From: Promerops cafer
Lineage: Eukaryota > Chordata > Aves > Passeriformes > Nectariniidae
DNA: 64,000 bases
Assembly: GCA_013398275.1 (NCBI GenBank)
Contig: VZSE01008989.1
Location: 199,001-263,000, forward strand
Direction: 5' to 3'
Below the pieces are notes generated by a model, which searched no databases, was not told the DNA's origin, and saw only the letters and a program-made list of their open reading frames with translations. Shown in pieces: positions 38,842 to 51,900 of the stretch. Position numbers and translations under genes: made by a program. Every line of letters begins with the position of its first letter. Position 1 is the first letter of the stretch.

Positions 38842-40699
38842 CTGATGAAGGGAAAATAAATGGTCCTGGAAAAGGGCTGAAGCAGGGGACAGGAGAAGAA
38901 AGACAGCTAGCTATTCACTTTGTGACCTACAGCAAACATTTATTTTGATGTGGCATTGCCTCCATTCAGTTGGGAGGAAAACCTCCAGCATGGCTCAGGA
39001 GCAGGGAGGGGTGTCCTTGCACACCTTGGGGCTCGTCTCTCACTTCACAAAGCCTCCAGCTTTGCAAACAGAAGGGTGTCCCCTCCAGACTCTCTGGTGA
39101 TCTCTACAGGGGCAGGAGCACCTCTGCATCTGGGTGACATAAATATTGGACACAGGGAGCACCCACCTCACTATTAAAATTAGATATATCTAATTATGAT
39201 ACATAATTATTCATTACAGTGTTATTCAAGAAGCAGCACTGCAACTCCTTATCTAGAAAAGAGCCATGCATGTGGAAGCCATTCTGTAGAATTCCCCATT
39301 CCCAGGGGCCAGCTTAACTTTGCTTTTCTAATTTTGCCATCTTTCATGTTTTATGTGAATGTCACACAGGAAAAGCAGCCCTAGAGAAGTGGGACTGCTT
39401 ATTAAAGCCTAATTAACCAGGAAATCACTCATGTCTGCTGCATCAGACTCAAGAGCTTCTTGAGCTTCTTCTCCATACCTACAAACCTAACTGGTTTGTA
39501 CAGTTCCTAGACAGGCTTTGGATTCTGTAGGAACAGGGATTACCTCCTACCTCTTCTTGACCACAGGTTGAGGAAAAGAGTGGAAATTGAAGGTCACTAA
39601 GGTAGCTGGAATCAGAAGGCCATTTTTCTCATTAAACTGAAGTGCAATACTGAGAAACGAATTGCGTGTGGTTCATGCGTTCGTAGTTGGGTAATTGCAG
39701 CAGCACTTTGACATTGGATTGCCACAGTGCACACTTCACTGAGTGCTGGGTTACTCATCAAGCAGCCTCCCAGACAGGGTCTAATTGAAGAGCCAGGTGT
39801 GGCACTTCACCAGCAAAAGGAGTCTGGCAAGAGATGAGGCAATTACATATGTAGTATTATATTGCTCAAAGAAATAGTGCTTTATTTCTTGCATTTCAAA
39901 ATGCTACAGCTTCTATGTACTTTGCATATGAATGCTGAGGCTGTTCAAATATTGGTGAACTCTGAAACAGCATTCCCAAATCAGGGTTCCAATTCTAGTG
40001 GATGAGGGTGGCAAAATAGAAATAAATTTTTGAAGAAAGCAGGTTTTTTTGGATATTCACCTACCTTCATGTGCCTGTCAAGAGAATTACTGCCTCCTTA
40101 GATTCCCCAAATCTCTGATGCATAGGAGATCTAAGAACATAACCTGACTGTTTTAACCTGACTTAACATCAAATTATTTCCTGAAATATAGATGTGTTAA
40201 TATTGAAACAAATGTTTTTATTGCAAGACTGCAATAAAAACTGCTCAGACTTTAGAAGTCATGATGTGCTACATCAGAATGAGGGGATTTTAAAATGATC
40301 TGCCTGTATTCCGCAGTCTCTGGGTAACTAGATACATGTGTACTGCATAGGATGGATTGGTTTTTTGTCTTCTGGTTTGGTTTTTTTTTGGTTTGGTTTT
40401 TCTTTTTAAATCAGTCAGGGAAAAAAGAAACTGCAGCTGAGACTGGAATGTGGCACCTTATAAATAAGGCAGGAGACAAGATGCACTCTGATGGCTGAAC
40501 ACAGTAAGGTTATTCAGCTCTAAGCCTGCCTAATCACTGAAGTCAAATGTAATGAATTTACTGGTGTGATCAAGGCCCGAGGGAGGGAATTTTCCCCTTT
40601 TGCACAAATGGCACCATACGTGGGCCAGGAAATTCCTTGGCCAAGGTAGGGGGTGTTGCTCCAGTGCACACGTCCAGGGGATGAGAGAACACCCCTCTC

Positions 40700-40742
40700 C
40701 GTGGGCACCGCCACGCGCAGCGGCGCTGGAAACGCGCCGGGG
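40700..40742. promoter_or_regulatory. Isolated CpG-rich patch
   Basis: Nine CG dinucleotides fall in about 43 bases (CACCGCCACGCGCAGCGGCG, then AACGCGCCGG), in intergenic DNA that otherwise has very few. It lies about 5 kb beyond the DGKI stop. It might be a small regulatory element or an unmethylated remnant; no promoter motif is evident. Confidence 0.4.
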
Positions 40743-42126
40743 AGGGGAAGCCCCTGAGCTCTGGTACCTGCAGGGGATCTCGGGCAGGCACTCCAGAGGA
40801 GCCCAGTGCCATGGCACAGCCTGGAGGAAAAGCAGCCATGGTCACTTGCTGTGGTCACCCGGAGGAACTTGCAGCACATTACTGAGTTGCCGTTGCAAAC
40901 AACAGATTTGGGCAGGCAGATCGTGGAATTTAAGGCTGTAGCTATACATTGCTAAGAAAAATAGTTGTTAAGAAAGCAAAATGAGGAGTACCACAGTGAG
41001 AGCTCTGATACTGCTTCCTATAGCTTCCAGAAAGGCACAGGAATATAAGCTGTGTCCAGGACTGCTGTAATGTCCAAAGATACTTACATTTGATGATTTA
41101 GACTAATTAGGAAGTAAATAAATCAGTGTTACTTTGGCTCAGATTCACTGAGGAAAATAAAGAGAGGAAACAATATTTTATGAATGGAAAAGAATAGGTA
41201 AAATGTTACTTTTAGCAAGCTTAAAAACAATTCTTATAAAATACTTCTCTATAGATGTTATTTTGGTGCAAAAGAAGCGAAAAGTGGGAGAAGGAAAATG
41301 ACACACCTCAAATGGATAAGCACAAGGAACTGCTTTTTTCTTCTAGTACATAGAGTATGAGGACAGAATTTCCTTGGGGTTTTTTCAAGGCATTCAAATT
41401 CCAGCATGCCCATACATTTCTTGGGTACCATTAAACTCCCTGAAAACTTGAGGCTACTGATGTACCTGGCCCATTTCATACCCCAGAGACAGATCATGCC
41501 AACATGCTTTTGTCATCCTGGAAGGGTCAACACACAAGCGTGTCCCACAGAAGGCATCTGGGATGGCTGAAAGGAAAATAGCCACCTTCTAGATGAATTT
41601 GTGTTAGAAACTTTCGCTACCATGCGTTTCACCATCACAGCAAAGACAAAGAAAAAAATGAGCCAAAGAGGCCATGAAATATTACTGAAACAAACCTCCC
41701 ACAGCCACACCACCAGAAAAACTATGTGCCCCATCTATTCTTACACAACAGCACCAGTTCAGCACATACACCTGGGAAGATCAGTGGCAATAAAACATAA
41801 TTTTGTACTATTTTCCTTGTCTATGGTTCTTCTGTACGACAGTCCTCATGGAGCAGGGGACATCTCATGTAGACTGAATCCAGGCTACAGCACCATGAGT
41901 TGAGACTGAGCAATTCTACTGCTGCTGGGGAAAAGCAAGAGTGACAGGGCTCAGTAAAAACACCTACAGACATCTTAAAGTGCTAAAACACAGACAAACA
42001 AGACGCCACACGAAATGGTAGAAGGAGCCACTGGAGTCTGACACCTGTTTTGTAACAGGCAAAATTTGCCTTGAATCCCTGTTTTGCATAAGCAAAAACT
42101 CAGCCTCATGTCTCACAGTATTGACA

Positions 42127-42245
42127 GATGCCCAGAGAAGTTGTGGATGACCCATCACAGGAAGTATTCAAGATCAGTTTAGATGGAGCTCTGAGCAGCT
42201 TGGCCTAGTGCAAGGTGTCCCTGTCCATTGCCATTCTATGCTATA
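42127..42245 (+). mobile_element. CR1 LINE 3' fragment
   Basis: The sequence runs CCCAGAGAAGTTGTGGATGACCC, then GAAGTATTCAAGATCAGTTTAGATGGAGCTCTGAGCAGC, GGTGTCCCTGTCCATTGCC and CCATTCTATG. This follows the CR1 3' consensus in sense orientation, with the usual GGTTGGAACTAGATGATC block deleted. It is short and old. Confidence 0.88.
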
Positions 42246-42595
42246 ATAAGTGAAAAAAAAAAAAAAGTATGACATCATCATGCCTTGAGTAACACATAAA
42301 AGATACCTCTAGCACTGAAACATGAAATAATAAAAGTAAATGATGCTATTAAATTACAAAATTAAATTTATTTTATCAACATTATAAATACTTTCTTTCC
42401 CTCCATTTAACTCCAAAATGAGATAGTAAAACCAGTACAATGGAACAATTCAGAAGCTCTTCAGTTCTACTGAAAAAGGTTCCCTTTAATAACAAATTAA
42501 AATGGAAAATGATGTTTTGTCAGTCCAGCAATCTCCGTAGCTGAGCATCCCTAGGGTCTTTGTCATTCAAATGTCACAATTTCAAGTGTGTTCAC

Positions 42596-42667
42596 ATGTG
42601 TATGTGTGCACCTATATACATGTATACTGATATTTATAAATATACATATATATAGTATTATACACAC
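42596..42667. repeat. Degenerate TG/TA simple repeat
   Basis: Mixed TGTGTATG and TATACATATATATA units, a decayed dinucleotide repeat. Confidence 0.75.
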
Positions 42668-43893
42668 ATTAACAGACACAGCCACTGAACAGATGCTTTA
42701 GTAAATCAAAGTGCTTTACATGTAATTTAAGTGGACTCCCAGCTGTACACTGGAATTTGGGCCCTGCCCAGTGCAGGCACAGCTGTACTTTACTAATCTA
42801 GACCCCAAGTGCTCCAGAGATTCAACACATACGTGTCACCTTTAACTGCTGCAGAGTCTGCTTGCTTCTGGTAATCCCATCACACTTGAAAAGGGTAAGG
42901 AACAGTCCTGCAGCATCCTGGTCCCCAGCTGCCCTTAGTGAACCAGCTTCTGATATTCCTTGCCACGCATAGGCCATTGTAGAAAATAGATGTGCTCTGT
43001 TACCTACAGACACAAAACATCACCAGTGTCTAGTGCACACCGTGTGCAGCGCTTTAGGACACCTTGAACGTTAAAGGCACTACATCCAGCCAGTTCCTGT
43101 CCCACCTCCAGTGCTGGGGGCTATTTTTGTCATACAGTAGCTGTCTCCTACTGAGCACACAGCACAGGCAGCTTTCCAGAGACACAACAGGCTCGCTCTG
43201 ATCATAACATCCTGCTCCAGCTTTCAGGGAAAAAGGCAAGCCACGCTCTCTCGTGCGCTCTGAGTTCCTCTGAGCAGTCCAAATGGCACAAAATTGCTCA
43301 GGAAATCTGCCCATCCTGACAAGCTGCTCCAGAGCCAGCCACAGCTGCAGGGACCTCCTGGGTACCAGGGATGAGCTGACAAGGGGAGGACAGCTGAGGA
43401 CAGAGGGACCAGAAGCAGCTCCCTTATAATAATCCACATCTGGCTTCTGGAGGCTACCTGTGATTAAAGCAAGCCTTTACTGCTCCACCTCCTGCATGGG
43501 ACTAAAGGATCAGGGAGCTGTCACTGGCTCAGTGACCATACTCAGCTTGGCCTCAGCACAGGACAGAGCCAAGCTCCTGTGCTATTGAAACTTCCTCCAT
43601 TTCTCAGATCAGTAAAGCAAACCAAAAGATTAAAGTGATGATAACATAATTCTTACTTTCATCAACTGTATAGAAATATTACAGTAATGTCTTTCCTCGC
43701 AGCTGGGAAATGATGCAAGGCATACCATAAAACCAGTGTGAGGATCTTTCCTTGTGGAAATATCACATACACCAAAACTATATTCTGATATTTTATTTTA
43801 ACAGTTGCCAAATTCTGTTCTAATATATACACATACTTCTTTTCTCCACAAGCCCCTGGATAATTATCAAGGGAAGAAATTTGGCTTTCATAT

Positions 43894-43899
43894 TTTATT
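43894..43899 (-). terminator. DGKI: Candidate DGKI poly(A) signal AATAAA
   Basis: AATAAA is read on the minus strand about 1.9 kb after the DGKI stop, with a second copy about 100 bases further (43797-43792). The motif alone is weak evidence, because such AT-rich hexamers are common by chance here. Confidence 0.3.
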
Positions 43900-45472
43900 T
43901 TTTAAATGAGAAAGGTAAAGACAGAAAATAAGACAAAATACATTTCATGTTGCCATTGATCTATAGATTACAAATATATATAGTTTCCTTCCAGAGGAAG
44001 AAATACTAAAGAAATATTTTGCCCATATCAAATGAACTTTTGAAAAGAGGAAAAAAAATTAAAATATATTGTTCCATTCCCCCCTCCCTATCACAACAAT
44101 CACTCATGGTTAAAAAAAAAATGCATTCATTTGATTTTCTCCACTTCTACCAAAGAAGAAAAACTTATCTGGATAATGACCTGAGTTATTTTCATGGTTT
44201 CCAAAGGTATGTAACCCCAATGATCACCATCTATCAGAGAGCTACCCTTATCAAGGCGTGCGAAAACAAACACTGGTGGATATTTTCAATCAAACAACAA
44301 AGCAAAATTCAAGAATGTATTGCAAGAGTTATGCCAAAAGTCAGCCATGACCATCTTCATGGGCACTGGTCTGACAAAGTAGAAGTGGAAGCTCTGCCAT
44401 TTTGTCAGCTGAGATATCTGTAGCAATTGGAAACTCAAAGGTGAAACATTTTGCTTATGCCTGCGTATTTGTTTGCTTTCTCTTCTTTTATGGTTATAAG
44501 ACAGAGAACAGATGAGTGCAGAAGACACAGCTGGTCTTTACAGCAGCTAAGCTTTACATTTCAAACCTATTGTGGATAACAAGGCAAAGAGCTGCTGCTT
44601 GTTCTTCTCCAGGGACAGAATCCCCAGATCTTTGTTCCCTTGAAAAATCAGACAGTTTGCAGGTTCAGCCAAAGAAGGTTTTCCCATTCCCAACACGACC
44701 GGGCCAGTGCCCATTTGTTTGTTGGCAGCAGCGAGCCCAGGAGGGCTGCTGGTGTCAAAGGTCTCCTTCCTCCCTCTGGCTGTGTTCCAAGGGGGACTAG
44801 GTCTGTCAGTCAGTCCATCAGAATTCCCTCAGTCTTGCACAAACTTCTCCCCAGTGTAAAACCCATCTTTTCAGAAGTAAAGAACAGCTATTAACTTCTA
44901 GGCAGGCCTGAAACCTGAGAAGAACTGAGGTCAGCCGTTATACACACAAAAGTGATATGAGAAACCTTCCTGGTGACTTTCTGCTCTGCCATTCAGCATG
45001 GTATACCCCATATAACTCCTTTCCATACAAATGCCTGTCCCATGAGGATACCATAACCATACGCCCAGCGACGATGAGGTTGGGTTTTGTCTATGCTGAA
45101 AATCTAACCAAGCCCCACACCCTGGGAAACAAGGCAATAAGCAGCAACCTCTGAGAAAGCAAGGAAACTCCGTGGTGGCTGAGTACTGACAACACAGCTT
45201 CCAAGAGGATGGCAAGGGAGGAAATGTAGCTGGTAAAAACACTGGATATTTCTTAAGGGCATCCAGAGCTCCTCAAATATTTTGCTACTGTCTGACCATT
45301 TGTGAAGACAACACAGAGATAACAGGTAATATTTAACAGATGAGAAGTGAGGGCAACAGGAGAATAAAAGCAATGCAGGAAACTGTAAGGATGGAGGAGA
45401 GCCTGGTTGAGTGGCTTATTGTACCAGTTAGTTTGGATTTTGTTTCCCCACACCCTCTTTACTCTTTCCTTC

Positions 45473-45497
45473 TTTTTTTTTTTTTTTTTTTTTTTTT
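45473..45497 (-). repeat. 25-base homopolymer (A in DGKI sense) in the 3'UTR
   Basis: An unbroken run of 25 T on the plus strand reads as 25 A in the DGKI transcript, about 310 bases after the stop, directly after ATTAAA (45500-45495). It is followed in sense by GAAGGAAAGAG and then GGGTGTGGGG. It could be simple repeat growth or lie next to a proximal poly(A) site. Confidence 0.8.
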
Positions 45498-45805
45498 AAT
45501 AAATTGTACAGATGAACATGGGAGAAGTTCATGCTACTTGCTGGAAGCAATAAAGGTAAATTGTTGTGGCCTATGGATTCCACAGACCTTTGAGTGTCCC
45601 ACCTCATCCATCATGGGCTAACTTATGGAACATAACCGTTCCGTGGCAAGACTCAGTAGCCCTTAGAAACTGGTGGCATGTCCTCAGGTATTTTCCTCGA
45701 GAGTGAGAGACACGTGGATTCCATCAGTTTCTTCCTCACACGATGCCCGAGTGCCTCAGGTGCAGTCTCGAGATTTCCAGGGATCCTCTTGGACATTTTC
45801 AGACA

Positions 45806-45922
45806 TCAGACTGCTGTCTCTAGATCCTCGTGGGAAACCATTTGATAGTTTTGTCGACTCTCCAGGTAGGAGGCCAGATCTGGGTCGCCAGCTTGCTGAG
45901 CCCTGTCACGAGGGGTCTTACC
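45806..45922 (-). CDS. DGKI: DGKI terminal coding exon (third ankyrin-like repeat, PDZ ligand, stop)
   Basis: The acceptor TTTCTTGTTACAG precedes a phase-0 start. The 117 bases encode 38 residues plus TGA, from GKTPRDRAQQAGDPDLASYL to the end HEDLETAV. The last four residues, ETAV, are a class I PDZ-binding motif conserved in type IV kinases, and the stop lies at 45808-45806. The segment before the tail (YLESRQNYQM) is the usual DGKI linker. The exon joins the end of the 46924-46825 exon (AAG) without splitting a codon. Confidence 0.95.
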   Translation of the reverse strand, partial: GKTPRDRAQQAGDPDLASYLESRQNYQMVSHEDLETAV

Positions 45923-48900
45923 CTGTAACAAGAAACACGAAGAGAAAGTCTTGCGCTAACATGTTTAGAACAACAGGTGATTTCTAGTCAAAAAAGACAA
46001 TTAACAAGTCAGAAGCCACTTGTCTGGATTTAATCTGCTTCAGAAAGCTTTCTGCAACGTACAGTTCTGTCATCTGAACAAGAGATGATAGAATCATAGA
46101 TGACCTCTCTTCCCATTATAGGCTATCTCAGAGAGCCCAAGAAGGCAGAAATTGGTTTTGATTGCCTGGCTGCAGCAAAGGTTCTTCTGACTCTGGAGTC
46201 CAGAGAAACAACTCACTCTCAGCTGCTGACCACAAGGTGCTTGTACTCAGAATCTCCAGAGATGCAGCTTCTGGACCATGTGCCTAAGCAATCAGTGTGT
46301 TGTAATGACAGAATATTCCTTGGATTTCATTTTTCCCAGATTTCATTCTCAGTCAAGCTTACACCAAGAGAGTGCCGTGGTTAGCATCACATCAGCGAGC
46401 ATAGGGGCAAGCCAGGGCAAAAGAAAATAGTTATCCATCCTCACAAAGCAAGTCAGCCACAATAATCAAGCCTCACAGATGCTGTGCAATCAGAAACCAA
46501 GGCTCCTGCAGGTGGTCCTTGCCCACAGGCCTCTCTTTTGACCACACAGGAGGAGGATACTGCTGTGCCACGGAGATGTCTCATTCACACCCAATGCACC
46601 GAATAGTTTGAGGCCAGGCTCTCACTGTGGTGACAATGACCCATGCTGGGGACTGAACTGAACTCGTTTAAATCAATACAGTTTTCTCCATAAAAATATC
46701 TTGCTAAGAGGGAGCTGCCCTGGGCGCACAGGAGGAAGCCTCAGTCATGCAAAGAGCAGGGAGGGATGCTGAGGGGTCCTGCTCGGCTGCAGGAGTTGGT
46801 GAGTGGTTGGCGGAGCCGCGTTACCTTGGAGTCTGTCTTTCTCAGAGAGGCTCCCGCATCCACCAGGAGCTGGCAGACGGCGCGGTGGCGCTGGCAGGCT
46901 GCCTTATGTAATGCTGTCTCACCCCTAGACCAAAGTACAGAAACCAGCAGTGAGACACATCACACCAATGTACATTTACGAAGCATGAGGTGCAGAGGAT
47001 AGACACAGAAGGATGCTGCATTTCTGCGAGGCTCCCTCTTGCTGGCAGAGGTAGGCTTGTGCACTCTCTCCCTTAGCATCTACATCCTTTGACTCAGTAG
47101 GAAAGCCTGCAATGCACAAATAGCAGACGAAGAACTTCTGAGGGGTGGGAAAGAAACATGCACAGATTTTACGTATTCAGAGGACTGAATGTCACATTCC
47201 CATCCAACCACCAGCTCTGTTAACTGCTGCAAAGGCAAGCTAGCCACCTTCTTATTTCACAGCAGGCAAAACAGCAACAGGGTTTGTTTATTCCTGCAAT
47301 TTCTTCCCTCAGCCTCGTTCTTGGAGTCATCCTAGAAAAATCCTACCCATCATAGCTTTGATGCACTTGCTGCCCCAGTTCTGATAGCCTGCTCTCTTGG
47401 ATGTATGAGAGCAAGAACTGTCATGTGTTTTCCACCGCTGGACTGCTGAGCTGCTGGGGAAGGTTAAATACATGCTTTTCAGAAGAGAAGACTGTGTGGT
47501 GGGAGCACATTTGTTGCAAATCTTCTCACTCAGACTGGAGCGAAGTCTGACAGGATTCTGAAACTGACTGAAACTGACTCTTTACTGAGAGTAAAGAAAT
47601 CTATCTAGATTTGCCTCGGAAGAAGAGGAAAGCATGCTTTGAGTGGGTTGAAAAGGAGTCCTTAATACCAGTATCCAACAAGTAGGGCCATTACATAACC
47701 TGTGAAATAACAAATTACAAGAAATACATGTAGCAGGACAAATCTTGCACCTACCTACACAGAGTGCATAAAGGAATCTCAGCCCCCATCCATGACAGGA
47801 ATGTTTAAATATTAAGAGGCAACCTTGTAATAAATATGCCCTTGCTGCATGAGAACTAGTATCAGAATAGGATACTATCCTATTTCCCTCTGAGGACCAA
47901 AAGACAGATTCATACTGCCAGTGACCGCTTGAACCTTCCCTTTCCAAGAGTTAGAGGAAGCTCTGTAAAGGGAAGCCCTCGTAGCTCTGCTCACTTTATG
48001 ACACTTTATGTGGCTGTGCTACACTCCTGGATGAAAAGAACCAGGCAGTCCATCCAGTTCCTGTCACCTCTGCACTTCACTCATGCACCTTGTGCAAAAG
48101 GTGTTCTCTGCTAGCAGAGGAGGGCACTGTGGGATGAGAAATGGTAGTCTTGATCCCTATGAGAAAGACTGCTTTTGTTTCACACATGTCACACATATTT
48201 CCAGGATTATTCATGCTTCCCTTACAAAATTTTGTGAAACTTTGATTATACAAGGTTTAAAAAATTAGGAACTGGAAAGGAAAGTAATTTATTGTGGTAG
48301 GGTTTTTTTATATAAGAACAGAGCTGGTTGGTGTTTTAACTACTTGATGGAAACCTTCAACTACACAAGTACTGGCCACTTGGGAGAGCTAAGGCAGAGC
48401 ACCCTGGATGAATCAAGAAGGGACTGAAAAAAAAATGTGTAGAGCAAGAAAAGTAATTTCCTGACTTTTGGAATTTACTCTTCAGGTTGATCCCTTAGTA
48501 GCTGGAGGCCAGAAACATCAAAACACAAGTCAGGGCTTCTATTCCTCTAGAAAGATTAAGGAAGCATGGGAAGCAATAGGGAGAAATGTTTGTTTTAGGC
48601 AAGAAAGCCACATAGGAGGTGGTTGATGTATGGTTTTTAGGGGGCCTTCTGCCTGTTTGTTTGTTTTTGAAGAGTTTGTGCCATTTTACAAGCTTTTTCC
48701 TATTTAAGAGTTTGCACTTGAAAACCAAGAGTAGTCTGCTGGTTTAACACCCATAATGTGAAGGTCAGAGTAGGTTGTACTTACGTTTCACTGTCTGTCA
48801 TGTCCAATAATTCAGATGGACCTGCAAAAGATAGGTTTGTCATATAGGATTTGTCTGCATGACTAAAAAATATGTCTACCAGAAGAAGATTCCCAGTAAA

Positions 48901-51900
48901 AGTATATAAAAGAAGCCAAGTGAAAGCTCAACCTGCACAAATATATCAAAATTCAATGCAATATTTGCTTGTGTGAGCCCTTGCACTAATAAAATTCTGA
49001 ATGCACAGTCACTGCTGGAGCGTCAGCAACAGGGAGTAGCAGCCTCTAAATTATACTGGGAATGAATATTCATGGAGTTTATTTTCTCACTCTTCACCTT
49101 GCTCAATTAAGTGGTTCACATAAGTACAGTACATTGAAAATGCTGATATAGTGGAAACCCTGATATATTGCAAGTTAAAATCTATTGTTGGTATTAGAGG
49201 GAAAATGTCATTAGGAAGTTGAAATTAGCCAAATTCCATCCTGAATGACATCCCTGTGCTACTCCTTTTAATAGTGTTATACAAAATGTAGATCAGGGTG
49301 GAATATTCCCAGCGGTCTTTATATTGATATGCAAATCCTGTACTCTACTGGTTAGCAATGATCAGGAAAGTAAGATTAAGAAAAACAGAAAAGATTTTTG
49401 TTAAGTGGGAAAAAAATAATACATTTATGTTAACGTCCTTTTATCCTTGGTATTCACTACAGGCAGATATTTATAGCAGCAAATTCCATCTCTGAATTAC
49501 AGTGATATGGAAAGTCTAGGGTCTGGATATAATTTGAAAAAAAACAACTTTTCCTTTGCAACTTTTCCTTTCCTTTCCTATTATTCTTCTCTCCACAGCT
49601 CTGGAGTGTAGTATTAGATGGTATAGGGCAGTTAGCAAGGGGAACAGCAAAACTTTACAAGACTTTTCCTTCCTATGCATGAATATTTCTCTCCAGCACA
49701 CAGTGACTTTGAAATTCAAGAGTCCTCAAGAACTTACAGCAAATCTCACCTGAAACTGAGGAATTTCACACTACTTGCTTACAAGGGCCTACACACAACC
49801 TCTCTACACTCCTTTCACTCTGAGTGTGTGTCAAAAAGGATCAGGGCAGCCTGTCTTTGCCTCACTGCTTTTACAGTGTACACATGGAGTATCACTGGGG
49901 CTTCACTTCATCTTCTGTCATCATGAGAAAGGGTGGTGCTTAGTCCTCAGTCACAGGGCATTGTGTACCACTTCATACTAGTCATGACAGCTCTCCAAAC
50001 TCAGTAGCCACTGTCAATTATTTAATGCAGCCTGACCCTACCACCACACATCCTCATCTCCACACTTGGCAGTTGTGTGTTCACTCCTGCCTATCAAAAA
50101 GAAGAATCAGTCACTACCCCTGAGCTCCCAGGATCGTGAAGAAGGATAAAGGGGGATAAGCAGAGCCTCTTGTTGAGAGGAAAAAAAGAAAATGCCTGAG
50201 AAACTAAAAACACAATTAAAGAAATACATATGAAGAAAAGGAATCCTTTACGTTTCCTAGGAGAAAATTGTGTTCTCTCAAAAATAAAGGTAATTCCCCA
50301 TAGCTTCCTGCAATGCCACATCCCAGTGATAGGTCAGCAGGAATGGCTGGCAGGGTGTTAGAGAAGACACTGCCATCTATTATTTCTGCTCATGGCTGGA
50401 GCAAGGAAGGTTGTCTTGCCAAGGTGGAACAGGATGACAGGTCTGGCTTTATGGCACATCGAGGTATTTCCCAGGTAACTGAAGAAGCTGTTAAAAGGTA
50501 AGTAAAGGTAGTAAAACAGAGAGTATTCAGAAGAATATGACCTGACAGGGAGAAGAAAGCTGGGTCTGGAGAGAAGCCAAGGGTAAAGGAAAACTGGTGT
50601 GAAGCAGGAAGGAATAGCAGGGCTAGGACAGAGGAGCTCAGTGCTGAGGACCGTGAGGGCAGTCTGTGAGTACAGACCTGAGGAGGACACGTCACCCTGC
50701 CTAAGTGCAAAGGGTGCTCTCCTGGATACTGTCCCAAATGAAGCATTTCGGGGAGAGCCCCGACTCCATCCCAGTCATACATAAGGGCCAGATACTGGGG
50801 TTAATGATTAGCTGCACAACATGGTACCAGGATTCTTTAATTCCATTCTCTCTGGCCTGTCTCTGAAGCTGGAATGTCCCAACTCACAGCCTGAGCTGTG
50901 CCCTTTACTTCTTTATTTTATTTTCACTTGTGCTTCTCTTAAACCATCTCACGCCCTCCTCCTAATTCCCTTTCCCCTCTTTTTTGGACCTCATTTTTAT
51001 ATCAGTCTCCCTGGCGCTGCCAACCGACCATTCCAAATCCCCCTCTGCCCGGGGACAAAAGCTGCACAGATGTGGGAAGGGCTGGCACTGGGAAAGCTAA
51101 CGGCACTGTCATCCTGACCCAGCGGGGAGGCGGCTGTTTTACTCCGGGACAAGAGGCAGAGAAAGAAAAGGGGACCAAGGCACAGAGAGAAAGAGGACAA
51201 AATAACCCAATAGAAATCCGGAAGGGAAATGCATGAGTGAGATTTCTATCAGGGAAAACAGCAGGGGGGGAAATAAAAACAAAAGATAGAAATGTGTGGA
51301 GAGGTGGAGGGAGGAAAAAAAAAGAGAGAGAAAGGGAAAAAGAGACTGGGGGGCTGAAGAATGGCAGGATGGGGACGGGGGACGGGGTGGGGGGAGAAGT
51401 TCACATGAAAGGAGCTGAAAAGCATGACGCACTGAGGGGAAGCCCAGCTGAGAGCACTCTTTCCTCAACATTGCCCGTAGACTGTCTGTGTAGAATTATT
51501 AACTTTTTTCCTTCTCTCCTTTTGCCCTCTTTCACTCCACCAAAGCCCTTCTCCGGTTTCTCAGAAGGCAAAGCAGCCTGAGCTGGGTATGGGAGGAGGG
51601 AAGGCAAGGAGACACTCAAAAGCAGCTGCTCCTTCACTGAGCTCACTACAACAAAAAAAACCCACAAAACACTTTAAGTGACCATGTTTCAGAGGCATTT
51701 CCAAAATATACAGCTCCACACATTCTTGAAAGGCCTCTGAGCCCACAGCATAGCCCTCTCCAATGGATGTGGTTACAGCTACCCACAGATATTAACCCCT
51801 GCCAGTCCCATGTCCCATCAGTCCTTCACAGAACCGGGGAAGAAGGGTATTTACTCTAAGCAGTAATGTCAGACATTATCAACATTTCTGGATGTTTATC

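Larger units (their letters stand above)
20110..43790. other. Intergenic region between inferred PTN promoter and DGKI 3' end
   Basis: About 24 kb lack recognisable exons. Identified contents are a MIR-like relic (about 30,018-30,165), a CR1 3' fragment with ORF2 remnant (30,726-31,106), a GT microsatellite (33,428-33,469), an AT microsatellite (35,570-35,622), a second MIR-like relic (about 36,480-36,630), a 19-base tandem duplication (38,804-38,841), a small CpG-rich patch (40,700-40,742) and another CR1 fragment (about 42,127-42,245). Open frames of up to 141 codons (for example 29,004-29,429 minus) show no domain, repeat structure or splice support. Confidence 0.6.
43875..45805 (-). other. 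DGKI: Probable DGKI 3' untranslated region (extent uncertain)
   Basis: No further DGKI coding sequence follows the stop at 45806, so at least the proximal part is transcribed as 3'UTR. The first canonical AATAAA motifs I see in DGKI sense are at 43899-43894 and 43797-43792, about 1.9-2.0 kb after the stop. An ATTAAA lies much closer (45500-45495), directly before a 25-A tract in the sense strand. The frames of up to 134 codons seen here show no recognisable domain. Which site is used cannot be told from sequence. Confidence 0.4.

Noticed and set aside
50390..50782. 130-codon minus-strand frame within a DGKI intron
   Set aside because: Lies in an intron, with competing frames on both strands and no domain.
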